64,000 nucleotides of DNA, taken from NCBI GenBank assembly GCA_016712265.1, contig JADJRJ010000031.1:186001-250000 (forward strand), in the 5' to 3' direction. The position numbers and the translations under genes were made by a program. Below, piece by piece: positions 17,536-25,031 of this stretch. The stretch is from Gemmatimonadota bacterium. GTDB lineage: Bacteria; Gemmatimonadota; Gemmatimonadetes; Gemmatimonadales; Gemmatimonadaceae. The notes beneath the pieces were generated by a model. It worked only from the letters and a program-made list of their open reading frames with translations, was not told where the DNA came from and made no database searches. Each line of letters opens with the position of its first letter. The stretch's first letter is position 1.

Positions 17536-18347
17536 TCGACCTGTCTGGGCGCTGGGCGCTGGTCACCGGTGGCACGCGGGGCATCGGTCGCGCGGCCGGG
17601 CTCGAGCTGGCGCGGGCCGGTGCGCGGTGTGTGCTGACGCACCGCTGGGGATCGGTAGACCCCGACGCGCTCGTCGCGGACTACGCGGCAATTGGTGCCC
17701 AAACGCCACTCATTGTCGAGGCGGACGTGTCGCGCGATGCGGATACGGTCGCCCTCCTCGACGCGATCCGCCAGCATACCGATCATCTCGACATCTTCGT
17801 CAGCAATGCGGGCCTCTCAGCCCGCGTGAACTCGCTGGAAGACTATCAATGGCCAGCGCTCCAGCGCACGCTCTCCTACGGCGCGTGGCCCCTTGCACGC
17901 TATCTGCAACTCATGCAGGAACGACTCGGCCGCTACCCACGGCACGTCATCGCCGTGTCGAGCGACGGCCCTGACCACTTCTACCCGGGCTACGACTTCG
18001 TCGCGACATCCAAGGCCGTGCTCGAGCAACTCGCGAAGGCCCTCGCGATGCACCTGGCTCCCCATGACGTCCAGGTGAATGCCGTGCGGTTCGGCCTCGT
18101 GGATACCGAGGCCACTCGGGCCTTCTTTGGAGATCTCCCGTCGTGGTTGCAGCAACTGGGCATCGACGGCGCCATGGTGCTGTCCCCGGAAGCCTGCGGT
18201 CGCGCGATCGTCGCCCTCTGCTCCGGGTACCTCGACGCCCTGACCGGACAGGTCATCACCGTGGACGGCGGCAGCGGCTACCGCAACAACCTCATCGTGC
18301 TACACCAGGCGGCGCAACGTCGCCCTGCTGTTCCTTCCACCCCCTGA
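17532..18347 (+). CDS. FabL/FabI-like enoyl-ACP reductase candidate (SDR)
   Basis: The ATG at 17532 overlaps the ECH stop (ATGA). The 271-residue protein has the Rossmann motif VTGGTRGIGRA, VSNAGLS, and VIAVSSDGPDHF, and its catalytic Tyr/Lys spacing is Y154-x6-K161 (YDFVATSK). That Y-x6-K spacing is the mark of FabI/FabL enoyl reductases, whereas ketoreductases have Y-x3-K as in the two other SDRs of this operon. The tail LTGQVITVDGGSGYRNN fits the same group. It would saturate the enoyl intermediate in chain building or after branching. Assignment to ER activity is by motif spacing; sequence comparison with FabL should settle it. Confidence 0.8.
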   Translation: MIDLSGRWALVTGGTRGIGRAAGLELARAGARCVLTHRWGSVDPDALVADYAAIGAQTPLIVEADVSRDADTVALLDAIRQHTDHLDIFVSNAGLSARVNSLEDYQWPALQRTLSYGAWPLARYLQLMQERLGRYPRHVIAVSSDGPDHFYPGYDFVATSKAVLEQLAKALAMHLAPHDVQVNAVRFGLVDTEATRAFFGDLPSWLQQLGIDGAMVLSPEACGRAIVALCSGYLDALTGQVITVDGGSGYRNNLIVLHQAAQRRPAVPSTP

Positions 18348-18359
18348 TTGGAGCCCCTC

Positions 18360-18608
18360 ATGAACAAGGACGACATCGTGCAGGTCATTGTGAAGAACAT
18401 TCGCGAGAACGTCGAGGATGTGGGCAGCGCCGAGATTGACCCCACGCGCTCCATGGAAGCGTACGGGGCCAACTCACTGGACGTGATCGAGATCGTGTCC
18501 TGCTCCATGCGCGACCTCAAGATCAAGGTGCCGCGCACCGAACTCGCGCAGATCCGCACGGTGGACGAACTGGCAGACAAGTTCCTGCAGCACATGCAGG
18601 CGGCGTAG
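18360..18608 (+). CDS. Acyl carrier protein
   Basis: The ATG at 18360 gives an 82-residue acidic four-helix ACP; an upstream TTG at 18348 would add four residues. The phosphopantetheine attachment site is S39 in YGANSLDVIEIV. The 'GANS' form and the helix III region KVPRTELAQIRTVDEL resemble the donor ACPs of HMG-synthase cassettes more than AcpP, whose site is usually GADSLDTVE. It is the only carrier protein in the cluster and sits between the reductase and the oxoamine synthase, so it may carry the growing chain, the acetyl donor, or both. A phosphopantetheinyl transferase gene lies in the convergent operon. Confidence 0.93.
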   Translation: MNKDDIVQVIVKNIRENVEDVGSAEIDPTRSMEAYGANSLDVIEIVSCSMRDLKIKVPRTELAQIRTVDELADKFLQHMQAA

Positions 18609-18616
18609 GCCCAACC

Positions 18617-19870
18617 ATGGACGCCTACCGCTATAGCCTCGCGGACTTCTACGCGAGCGACAGCCCGTCGGTGGTCGAACCGCCGACCGATTGGAGCGCG
18701 TGGCTCGCCGAGCCCGAGACGCAGGCGTGCATGGCGTTCTTCGAGCAGCCGCTGCTCGCGGCACCGCGTGCGGCCACGCGTATCGCCTCCCGGTTTGACG
18801 GCACGGCACGCGACGTCATCAATCTCACGTCGTACAACTACCTCGGCCTTGCCACCCATCCGGAGGTCATCGGGGCGGCCCGTGACGCCCTCGAGACCTA
18901 CGGTCTCGGGGCATCCGGCGCGGCGATGTTGTCGGGAACGTATGACCTGCACGTGCGTCTCGCCGAGCAGCTCGCCGCCTTCAAGGGCCGGGAAGCCTGC
19001 GCCCTGTTCTCCGGCGGCCTGATGGCCAACTACGGGGCGCTGCAGGGCATGCTGCGCCGCGGGGACGTGCTGGTGATGGACGAGAAGTGCCACCAGAGCA
19101 TCATCGACGGTGGCACACTCGCCCGCGCCCGGAACGTCTTCTTTCGGCACAATGATCCCGACGCCTTGGCTGCCGTCCTGGAAGCCCATCGCGGCAAGCG
19201 CGTCCTGGTGGCCGTCGAGGGGGTCTACTCCATGGACGGTGACCTCGGCGACCTCACGCGACTGGCCCCGGTGTGCGCCGCCTATGGCGCGCCGCTGTAT
19301 GTGGACGAGGCACACAGCAGCCTCCTGTTCGGTCGCACGGGACGGGGCATCGCCGAACTGCAGGGGGTCGAGGACCAGGTGGCGGTCACCTTTGGTACCC
19401 TCAGCAAGGCCTTTGGCGGGGTGGGTGGCTTTATCTGCAGCACCAGCGCCATCGTGCGCTACATCAAGTCATACGCGTCGGCGTATGCATTCTCCTGTGC
19501 GCCGTCGCCGGTCGTCGTGGCCGGCTGCCTCAAGGCGCTCGAGGTTGCGACCCGCGACCACCAGTTGCAGGATCGCCTGTGGCACAACGTGGCGCGCGTG
19601 CGCGCCAACCTCGAGGCCATGCAGCTGAACCTCGGGGACTCTGCCTCGCAGGTCATCCCGATCATCATCGGCGAGTCAGCGGAGCTCCTGTTTGACATGG
19701 CGCGACGCGTCCAGGAGCGCGGCGTGTTCCTCCAGCCGGTGGACTACCCGGCCGTCCCCGCCGACCAACGGCGGTTTCGGCTCTCGGTGACTGCCATGCT
19801 CACCGACGCACAAATCGATGAGGCGTGCAACGTGATCGAGGACGAGATTGCCCAGGGGGTGCGGCGATGA
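18617..19870 (+). CDS. Alpha-oxoamine synthase (serine palmitoyltransferase-like)
   Basis: A 417-residue fold-type I PLP enzyme. Features: INLTSYNYLGLATHP at ~69, GLGASGAAMLSGTYDLH, the stacking His in DEKCHQS (H159), D230 in YVDEAHSS, and the Schiff-base lysine K264 in TFGTLSKAFGG. This family (SPT, KBL, BioF, ALAS, cysteate acyltransferase) condenses an acyl thioester with an amino acid and loses CO2. It begins 8 bases after the ACP gene, which suggests that it takes the chain directly from that ACP and acts as the release step, replacing a thioesterase. A BioF role is unlikely since no other biotin gene is near. The downstream ketosphinganine-reductase-like SDR favours an SPT-like role; the amino acid (Ser, Ala, Gly or cysteate) is not predictable. 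Confidence 0.9.
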   Translation: MDAYRYSLADFYASDSPSVVEPPTDWSAWLAEPETQACMAFFEQPLLAAPRAATRIASRFDGTARDVINLTSYNYLGLATHPEVIGAARDALETYGLGASGAAMLSGTYDLHVRLAEQLAAFKGREACALFSGGLMANYGALQGMLRRGDVLVMDEKCHQSIIDGGTLARARNVFFRHNDPDALAAVLEAHRGKRVLVAVEGVYSMDGDLGDLTRLAPVCAAYGAPLYVDEAHSSLLFGRTGRGIAELQGVEDQVAVTFGTLSKAFGGVGGFICSTSAIVRYIKSYASAYAFSCAPSPVVVAGCLKALEVATRDHQLQDRLWHNVARVRANLEAMQLNLGDSASQVIPIIIGESAELLFDMARRVQERGVFLQPVDYPAVPADQRRFRLSVTAMLTDAQIDEACNVIEDEIAQGVRR

Positions 19871-20418
19871 CGTCGGTGGCCGAGCCCGAACGGCCGGACG
19901 TGCGACGCGCGCGGCGCGTGCCCATCGCTGACCTCGCGTCCGTGACCCCCACCTCCGTGGACCGCGAGGGGATCGAGCGGCTCATCCCCCATCGCGCCCC
20001 GTTCCTGCTGATCGATCGGCTCACGCACTGCGAGCCCGCGCGTGGACTGATCGCCGGTGAACGAGCAGTCGCTGTCGATGATCCTGTCTTCCGCGGCCAT
20101 TTCCCTGGTGAACCGGTGTATCCCGGGTCACTGCAGATCGAGGCGGCCGGGCAGTTGGCCCTGTGCCTGGAGGGCCTGCTGGCCTCCACGACCACGGACG
20201 GCGGTCCCCGCCAGGTCCGCGCGATCGGCGTGCGTGAGGCACGGTTCGTCTTCCCCGTGCGTCCTGGCGATACGCTCACGCTGATCGCCCAGCGGCTCGG
20301 GCACGACGACTTGATGGCGTCCGCGTTGGTGCAGACCCTCGTTGGGACTCGGGTGTGCGCGGTGGCGCTGATCGAGTGCGTGTTCATTCCCAAGCCTGCA
20401 GCGGGGTCCGCTGCGTGA
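19867..20418 (+). CDS. FabZ-like 3-hydroxyacyl-ACP dehydratase
   Basis: The ATG at 19867 makes an ATGA overlap with the oxoamine synthase stop. The 183-residue hot-dog protein has LIPHRAPFLLIDRL, then FRGHFPGEPVYPGSLQIEAAGQ holding the catalytic His (GHFP) and Glu (QIEAAGQ) of the FabZ/FabA group. Relative to FabZ (~150 aa) it has an extra ~35-residue polar N-terminus. It supplies the dehydration step that completes a KS/KR/DH/ER cycle encoded by this operon. Confidence 0.9.
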   Translation: MTSVAEPERPDVRRARRVPIADLASVTPTSVDREGIERLIPHRAPFLLIDRLTHCEPARGLIAGERAVAVDDPVFRGHFPGEPVYPGSLQIEAAGQLALCLEGLLASTTTDGGPRQVRAIGVREARFVFPVRPGDTLTLIAQRLGHDDLMASALVQTLVGTRVCAVALIECVFIPKPAAGSAA

Positions 20419-21245
20419 GTCGCCTGAGCTTTGACGGACGAGCGGTCGTGCTCACCGGTGCGTCACGCGGTATCGGCCTGTCGATCGCCCGCGAGTTGGC
20501 GCGGCGTGGCGCACACCTCGCCCTGGTGGCCCGGCAGTCCGAGGGGTTGGAACTCTGCGCACGCCTGGTGCGGGAGGAGGTGCCTGGGTGCCACACCCTC
20601 GTGCTTCCGGCGGATGTCAGCAACCCGGCCGCCATTCATGAGGTCGTCCAGCGGGCCGCGCAGCATTTCGGCGGGCTCGGGGGCGTCGTGTGCAATGCCG
20701 GGCTCGCCCACCCCGGGTACTTCGAGCAATTGCCGGCGGATGTTTTTGAGCGTTTGTGCGCCGTGAACTACCTGGGTGCGGTCCACACCGTGCGTGCAGC
20801 ACTCCCCCATATCCAGCGCGAAGGGTTCATTGCCCTGACATCTTCCGTCCTTGGGTACATGGGGGCCTTCGGCCATACAGCGTATGCCGGCACCAAGTTC
20901 GCGCTGGTTGGTTTTGCCGAGTGCCTGCGACAGGAACTGCTGCAGCGTGAGATCCACGTGGCCGTCCTGTGTCCTCCCGACACTGATACGCCCGGCTTTG
21001 CGGTGGAGCGCGCGATGACACCGCCGGAGACCGCCGCGTTGTCGGCAAACGCCGGGCTGATGCGCGCGGACGATGTGGCGCGCCGGTTCGTGCGGGCGCT
21101 CGAGCGCCGGTCATTCTTGATCAACGTGAACCTCAGTACCGCGGTGTTCCACCGCGCCCATCGCTGGTTTCCCTCCCTCACCAGGGCGGTCATGGATCGG
21201 ATGGTCCTCGCCGCCCAGCAACGCTCCTCGCGAGGTCGCGCATGA
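20415..21245 (+). CDS. 3-ketosphinganine reductase-like SDR
   Basis: The GTG at 20415 overlaps the dehydratase stop (GTGA). The 276-residue SDR has TGASRGIGLSIA, CNAGLAHPGYFE, LTSSVLGYMGAFGHTAY and Y157-x3-K161. After it comes CPPDTDTPGF, a run that I recognise from 3-ketodihydrosphingosine reductases (KDSR/Tsc10), where it is strongly conserved. The C-terminal ~30 residues are basic and amphipathic, suggesting membrane association as in KDSR. It would reduce the ketone left by the oxoamine synthase to an amino alcohol. It is the fourth-last gene of the coupled set and overlaps the aminotransferase (ATGA). Confidence 0.82.
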   Translation: MSRLSFDGRAVVLTGASRGIGLSIARELARRGAHLALVARQSEGLELCARLVREEVPGCHTLVLPADVSNPAAIHEVVQRAAQHFGGLGGVVCNAGLAHPGYFEQLPADVFERLCAVNYLGAVHTVRAALPHIQREGFIALTSSVLGYMGAFGHTAYAGTKFALVGFAECLRQELLQREIHVAVLCPPDTDTPGFAVERAMTPPETAALSANAGLMRADDVARRFVRALERRSFLINVNLSTAVFHRAHRWFPSLTRAVMDRMVLAAQQRSSRGRA

Positions 21246-22615
21246 ACCTCCAGTCGCGCATCGATCGCTTTCTGGCCACGCACCAGGTCGCCGAGATCTA
21301 CGCCCGGCGCGTGAACCACTTCTATACGAAGTACCTCACGAGCCTCGGGCTGGCCGATGTGGTCTTCACCGATCACGACACCCACCATTTGGTGGACCGG
21401 GACGGCAACCGCTACCTCGACCTCGTCGCCGGATACGGGGCGTGCTACTGGGGCCGCGCGGAGTTCGTACGCGATGCGGCACGCCAGGCACTGGAACTGC
21501 GCATGCCATCCCTGGTGCAGTTCAGCCATTCGGTCCTGGGCGCGATGCTCGCGGAGGCGCTGGTTTCCTACGCGGGTGGGGACTTTGACCGCGTGTTCTT
21601 CACCAACGGGGGCGCAGAGAGCACCGACTACGCCCTCAAGATGGCGCGCATGGTGACGGGTCGGTCGCGCATGGTCTGCTTTACCATGGGCTACCATGGA
21701 CTCACGCTGGGCGCGCTCGGGGTGAATGGGTCCGTCAAACACCAGAAGATGTTTGGCGTGGACGGCCCCGCGCTTGTGTTGCCCTTGAACGACGCGGAGG
21801 CGCTGACCGAAGCCTTTCGCCGCCACGGGCGCGAAATCGCTGGCGTCATCGTGGAGCCCGTCGTGGCTCGCACAGGCGAGGTGGCCTCCGCCGAGTTCAT
21901 GCGATTGGCCCGGGCGCTCTGCGACCAGTATGGGAGCCTGTTGATCTGCGACGAGATCAAGACGGGGTTCGGGCGGACGGGGAAGCCGTTCTGCTACCAG
22001 TGGTCTGGCGTCGTGCCGGACATCATCACCGTCGCCAAGGGCCTGAGCGGTGGCGTGAGCGCCGTCGGGGCCGTGCTCTCCAGGGAACACGTCTACCGCA
22101 AGGTGTTCGACTCCATCGAGAAGATCGCGGTGTACTCCTCGACCTTCAAGGAAAACCACGTTGCCATGGCCGTCGGCCTCGCCGTGCTCGACGCCTTCGA
22201 CCGCCAGCCGGGGATCTACGAACACGTCAAGGGCGCGGAGTCGCTGGTGCGGCAGCAACTGGCGACGGCCGAGGGATCGCCGGTGAGCTACACGATCGGT
22301 GGCCGCGGGCTCGTGCTCACCATCGGGGCGTCCAGCGCTGTGCGCACGAACCTGGTCCGCGCCCTGGTGGACAAGGTCGAGGGCGATGCGATCCCAGGGA
22401 TCCTCTGCCGTCGGTTGTTTGCCGAGCATCGTATTCTGGTCTCTCTGCCCAATCGCTTTGGGGCGAGCGTGGCCCTGATCCCGGCGCTCGATCTTCCCCA
22501 TGCGGAGCTGGGGCACTTCACCACGGCGTTACGGGTGGTGGCCGGGGAGATGGCGACGGAGTCGAACTGGCGCACGTTGCGGGAAGTGGTCGCTGACGCA
22601 CGGGCCGTGTTGTGA
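21242..22615 (+). CDS. Class III aminotransferase
   Basis: A 457-residue PLP enzyme with DRDGNRYLDLVAGYGACYWG, FFTNGGAESTDYALKMAR, YHGLTLGALG, CDEIKTGFGRTGKPF and the PLP lysine K266 in TVAKGLSGG. The family transfers amino groups from omega-amino donors (ornithine, GABA, diaminobutyrate) to aldehydes or ketones. Its position between the ketosphinganine-reductase-like SDR and an alcohol-oxidising GMC enzyme suggests that it aminates an aldehyde on the product. The N-terminus is extended relative to GABA transaminases. Coupled on both sides (ATGA, GTGA). Confidence 0.88.
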   Translation: MNLQSRIDRFLATHQVAEIYARRVNHFYTKYLTSLGLADVVFTDHDTHHLVDRDGNRYLDLVAGYGACYWGRAEFVRDAARQALELRMPSLVQFSHSVLGAMLAEALVSYAGGDFDRVFFTNGGAESTDYALKMARMVTGRSRMVCFTMGYHGLTLGALGVNGSVKHQKMFGVDGPALVLPLNDAEALTEAFRRHGREIAGVIVEPVVARTGEVASAEFMRLARALCDQYGSLLICDEIKTGFGRTGKPFCYQWSGVVPDIITVAKGLSGGVSAVGAVLSREHVYRKVFDSIEKIAVYSSTFKENHVAMAVGLAVLDAFDRQPGIYEHVKGAESLVRQQLATAEGSPVSYTIGGRGLVLTIGASSAVRTNLVRALVDKVEGDAIPGILCRRLFAEHRILVSLPNRFGASVALIPALDLPHAELGHFTTALRVVAGEMATESNWRTLREVVADARAVL

Positions 22616-23991
22616 ACACAACGGCCGACGTGGTGGTGGTGGGGTCGGGGGCCGGGGGGGGGCGCGTCGCGTTGGATCTCACCCGTGCGGGGGCGCGCGT
22701 GGTGGTCCTCGAGGCCGGGCCGCGCTGGGATGCACACCAGCTGCCGCTGCCCGAGGTGGAGATGCTGGCGCGCATGTACTGGAACGCTGGACTGGAGCTG
22801 AGCACGGATGCCTCGATCATCTTCACCCGGGGCAGGGGGGTCGGTGGCAGCACGATCGTGAATCAGGCCCTGCTCGACCAGTTTGATGAGGCGGTGTTCG
22901 CGCGATGGCGCGCCGCCTCGGGTGTCCCGCTGTTCACGGAAGACCAGATGGCGCCCTGGTACGCGCATGCCTTGCGCGACCTCCAGGTCGCCACGATCGG
23001 TCCGGCGCGCTTCAACGCTAACTCGGCGCAGGTGGCGCGCGCGTTCAGCCAGCATGGCATCGCCTGGCACGGACTGCAGCGCGGTGAGGGACCGGAATGC
23101 CACACGGCAGACTGCATGCGCTGCCTCGGCGGATGTCCACACGAGTCCAAGCAGTCCAGCGCCGTGACCACCCTGCGTGAGGCGAGCCGACGCGGGGCGG
23201 TGGTGCACGCCGGGTGGACGGTGCGGCGGCTGGTGGAACGCGCGTCACGCGTCGAGATCGAGGCGGTCGGACCGGAAGGGCCCCAGACCTGGCAGGCGGG
23301 CCTCGTGGTCTTGGCGGCTGGATCGTTAGGCACGCCGCAGGTCCTGTTGCGGTCCGGCTGGAAGCGCGACCTGCCGCGGTTGGGCGAGGGGTTCACCTGC
23401 CATCCGCAGTTCCTCAGCGGGGCCGTCCTCCCCGTCCGTGTGGATGCCCACCGGGGAGCGTTCCAGGGCGTGGCGTCGTCCGATCCCCGCTACCTCGCGC
23501 GCGGCTACAAGTTCGAGTCCAACTTCGTCCCGCCCATCGTCTTTCACACCCTGTTCCAACAGCGGCCCGGACACGACCTCTCCGAGCGCTATCGCCGAAT
23601 GGTGGGAGTGGAGATCTGCCTGCGTGACCTGGCCCCGGGGCGCCTGCGCCTCGATCGGGGTGGCCGACTGCGGGTGGAGCGCACGCTGTCCGCGGAGGAG
23701 CGTGGGCGCTGGCAGGAGGCGACCGGCGTTCTGCGGGAATGCTACAAACAGTTGGGCGCGACCGAGATGATGTTCAGCCCCAAGGCCTTTTCCGTGCACC
23801 CCATGGGCGGCTGCGCCATGGGGGTCGATCCGGGGCGCGGGGTGGTCGACCCGGGCTTCCGCGTCTTTGGCCATCCGCGCGTGGCGGTGTGTGACGGGAG
23901 CCTCTTCCCTGAAGCGCCGGGGCGCAACCCGTCCCTGACGATCATGGCGCTGGCCGGGGCGGCAGCTGACCAACTACGGAAGGCTGCATGA
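22612..23991 (+). CDS. GMC-family oxidoreductase with four-cysteine insert
   Basis: The GTG at 22612 overlaps the aminotransferase stop. The 459-residue flavoprotein has the FAD-binding VVVGSGAGGGRVAL at the N-terminus, GRGVGGSTIVNQ, and the C-terminal HPMGGCAMG and GRNPSLTIMALAG segments. Between ~163 and 176 lies CHTADCMRCLGGCPH, with cysteines spaced C-x4-C-x2-C-x3-C. Related Cys-rich segments occur in long-chain alcohol oxidases and some GMC dehydrogenases and may bind a metal or Fe-S cluster. The most economical role is oxidation of an alcohol on the chain to an aldehyde for the adjacent aminotransferase. The next small gene is coupled to it (ATGA) and may be its partner subunit. Confidence 0.87.
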   Translation: MNTTADVVVVGSGAGGGRVALDLTRAGARVVVLEAGPRWDAHQLPLPEVEMLARMYWNAGLELSTDASIIFTRGRGVGGSTIVNQALLDQFDEAVFARWRAASGVPLFTEDQMAPWYAHALRDLQVATIGPARFNANSAQVARAFSQHGIAWHGLQRGEGPECHTADCMRCLGGCPHESKQSSAVTTLREASRRGAVVHAGWTVRRLVERASRVEIEAVGPEGPQTWQAGLVVLAAGSLGTPQVLLRSGWKRDLPRLGEGFTCHPQFLSGAVLPVRVDAHRGAFQGVASSDPRYLARGYKFESNFVPPIVFHTLFQQRPGHDLSERYRRMVGVEICLRDLAPGRLRLDRGGRLRVERTLSAEERGRWQEATGVLRECYKQLGATEMMFSPKAFSVHPMGGCAMGVDPGRGVVDPGFRVFGHPRVAVCDGSLFPEAPGRNPSLTIMALAGAAADQLRKAA

Positions 23992-24404
23992 CGCGATGGG
24001 AGCGCCGCGCCCTCGAACGCGCGGGCGAGTGCTGGTATCCCGGTAACGGACAATACCCGTCCTTTCGCACGCTGGGATGTGCCGAGGCCGCTGACGCAGT
24101 CCTGTCGCACGCCAGCGCATCGGACCGTCGGGCGCTCGGGTGGTTGCTCGCCACGTTAGGCCTGGTCCCGATGCCGCTCCTGCGGTCCCTGATGACCGCC
24201 GCGGCGACCAGTGCTACGCACCGGGGACCGCTCGGCGGCGTGCTGCGCGAGCTGGACTACGGCCTTAACGGACTGGTCACCACCCTCTACTTCTCCGGCT
24301 ACCACGGGGCGACCTACGTCGGCCGCACCCCGGTCCAGGTCATGCTCGGGGATGGGCCCACGGAGCCGTGGCAGGTACCGAAGCTGCACCGAGTCTCCGA
24401 GTGA
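23988..24404 (+). CDS. Small protein coupled to the GMC oxidoreductase
   Basis: A 138-residue protein whose ATG overlaps the GMC stop (ATGA). It is Ala/Leu-rich with hydrophobic helices (LGWLLATLGLVPMPLLRSLM) and a C-terminal LDYGLNGLVTTLYFSGYHGATYVG. The layout recalls the small accessory subunits of GMC dehydrogenases (gluconate 2-dehydrogenase gamma type) or the detached N-terminal domain of long-chain alcohol oxidases; the resemblance is weak and I do not claim a family. Its last 249 bases overlap the convergent phosphopantetheinyl transferase frame, so one of the two ends may be shorter in reality. Coupling to the GMC gene supports this one. Confidence 0.65.
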   Translation: MTRWERRALERAGECWYPGNGQYPSFRTLGCAEAADAVLSHASASDRRALGWLLATLGLVPMPLLRSLMTAAATSATHRGPLGGVLRELDYGLNGLVTTLYFSGYHGATYVGRTPVQVMLGDGPTEPWQVPKLHRVSE

Positions 24405-25031
24405 TGCGAGCGCGCCGACATACCCGGTCGGCGTGCGCAGTGTGCGAATGACGACCTCCCCTCCCGGGGTGACGTCGGCCTCGACCCCCGCCGCTGCAGG
24501 CGTCCAGACCACGCGCCCGCCACGGATCATGCAGGCCTCGGCGAAGGTGGCCACGCTCCCACCGTGCAGCTTCACCACGGCTTCGCGTCGGGTCCACAAT
24601 CGCGCGAAGTGTGTCGCGCGCGCGGAAGGATCGAGGGCAAGCAGCCGGTCACGCTCCGCCGGCGCGAGGAAGGTGGCGAGTGCCTCGGCGCCGGGAAGTC
24701 GTGGCTCACGGACCTCGACGTCGACACCCACGGGACGACCATCGGCGATCGCGATGACCCCGCATCCCAGGGTGTGCGAGACGCTGAACGCGGGGGCGTG
24801 CGCGTGCCCGGTAATGTAGGGCTTGCCAAGGCGGCCATGGCAAAAGTGCAACGCCTCCGGCGGTACCCCCATGCGGTGACCCAGTGCGTGGCGAAGGACA
24901 TGGCGCATGATGAGGTGCGCCTGGCGTGCGCGCACGGAGGGCATGGCGGTCGCCCGTGCGGCTTCGTCCTCGGACCAGACCGGGTGGAGCGGAAGCTCCC
25001 CCAGCTCAACGAAGAGGACGTCGATCGTCAC
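24156..25031 (-). CDS. Sfp-type 4'-phosphopantetheinyl transferase
   Basis: The GTG at 25031 gives a GTGA overlap with the upstream oxidase stop, fixing the start; longer frames run into the oxidase. Motifs are PAFSVSHTLGCGVIAIA, VGVDVEVRE (Mg-binding Asp/Glu) and FARLWTRREAVVKLHGG; the usual WxxKEA has Arg in place of the first Lys. This enzyme would activate the cluster ACP. The core ends near residue ~210, close to the usual 220-240; the remaining ~80 codons to the stop at 24156 lie antisense to the + strand gene and look like a shadow translation, so the tail may be a non-selected extension. Confidence 0.85.
   Translation of the reverse strand: MTIDVLFVELGELPLHPVWSEDEAARATAMPSVRARQAHLIMRHVLRHALGHRMGVPPEALHFCHGRLGKPYITGHAHAPAFSVSHTLGCGVIAIADGRPVGVDVEVREPRLPGAEALATFLAPAERDRLLALDPSARATHFARLWTRREAVVKLHGGSVATFAEACMIRGGRVVWTPAAAGVEADVTPGGEVVIRTLRTPTGYVGALASLGDSVQLRYLPRLRGPIPEHDLDRGAADVGRPVVAGEVEGGDQSVKAVVQLAQHAAERSPVRSTGRRGGHQGPQERHRDQA

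Noticed and set aside
20768..22516. Minus-strand open frame of 582 codons across the SDR and aminotransferase
   Set aside because: It is a shadow of the coupled operon; composition is Arg/His-rich and no family motif is present.
18617..22615. Prodigiosin- or tambjamine-like pathway, which also uses an oxoamine synthase and an aminotransferase
   Set aside because: There is no PigC-like condensing enzyme, proline-loading protein or prolyl dehydrogenase.
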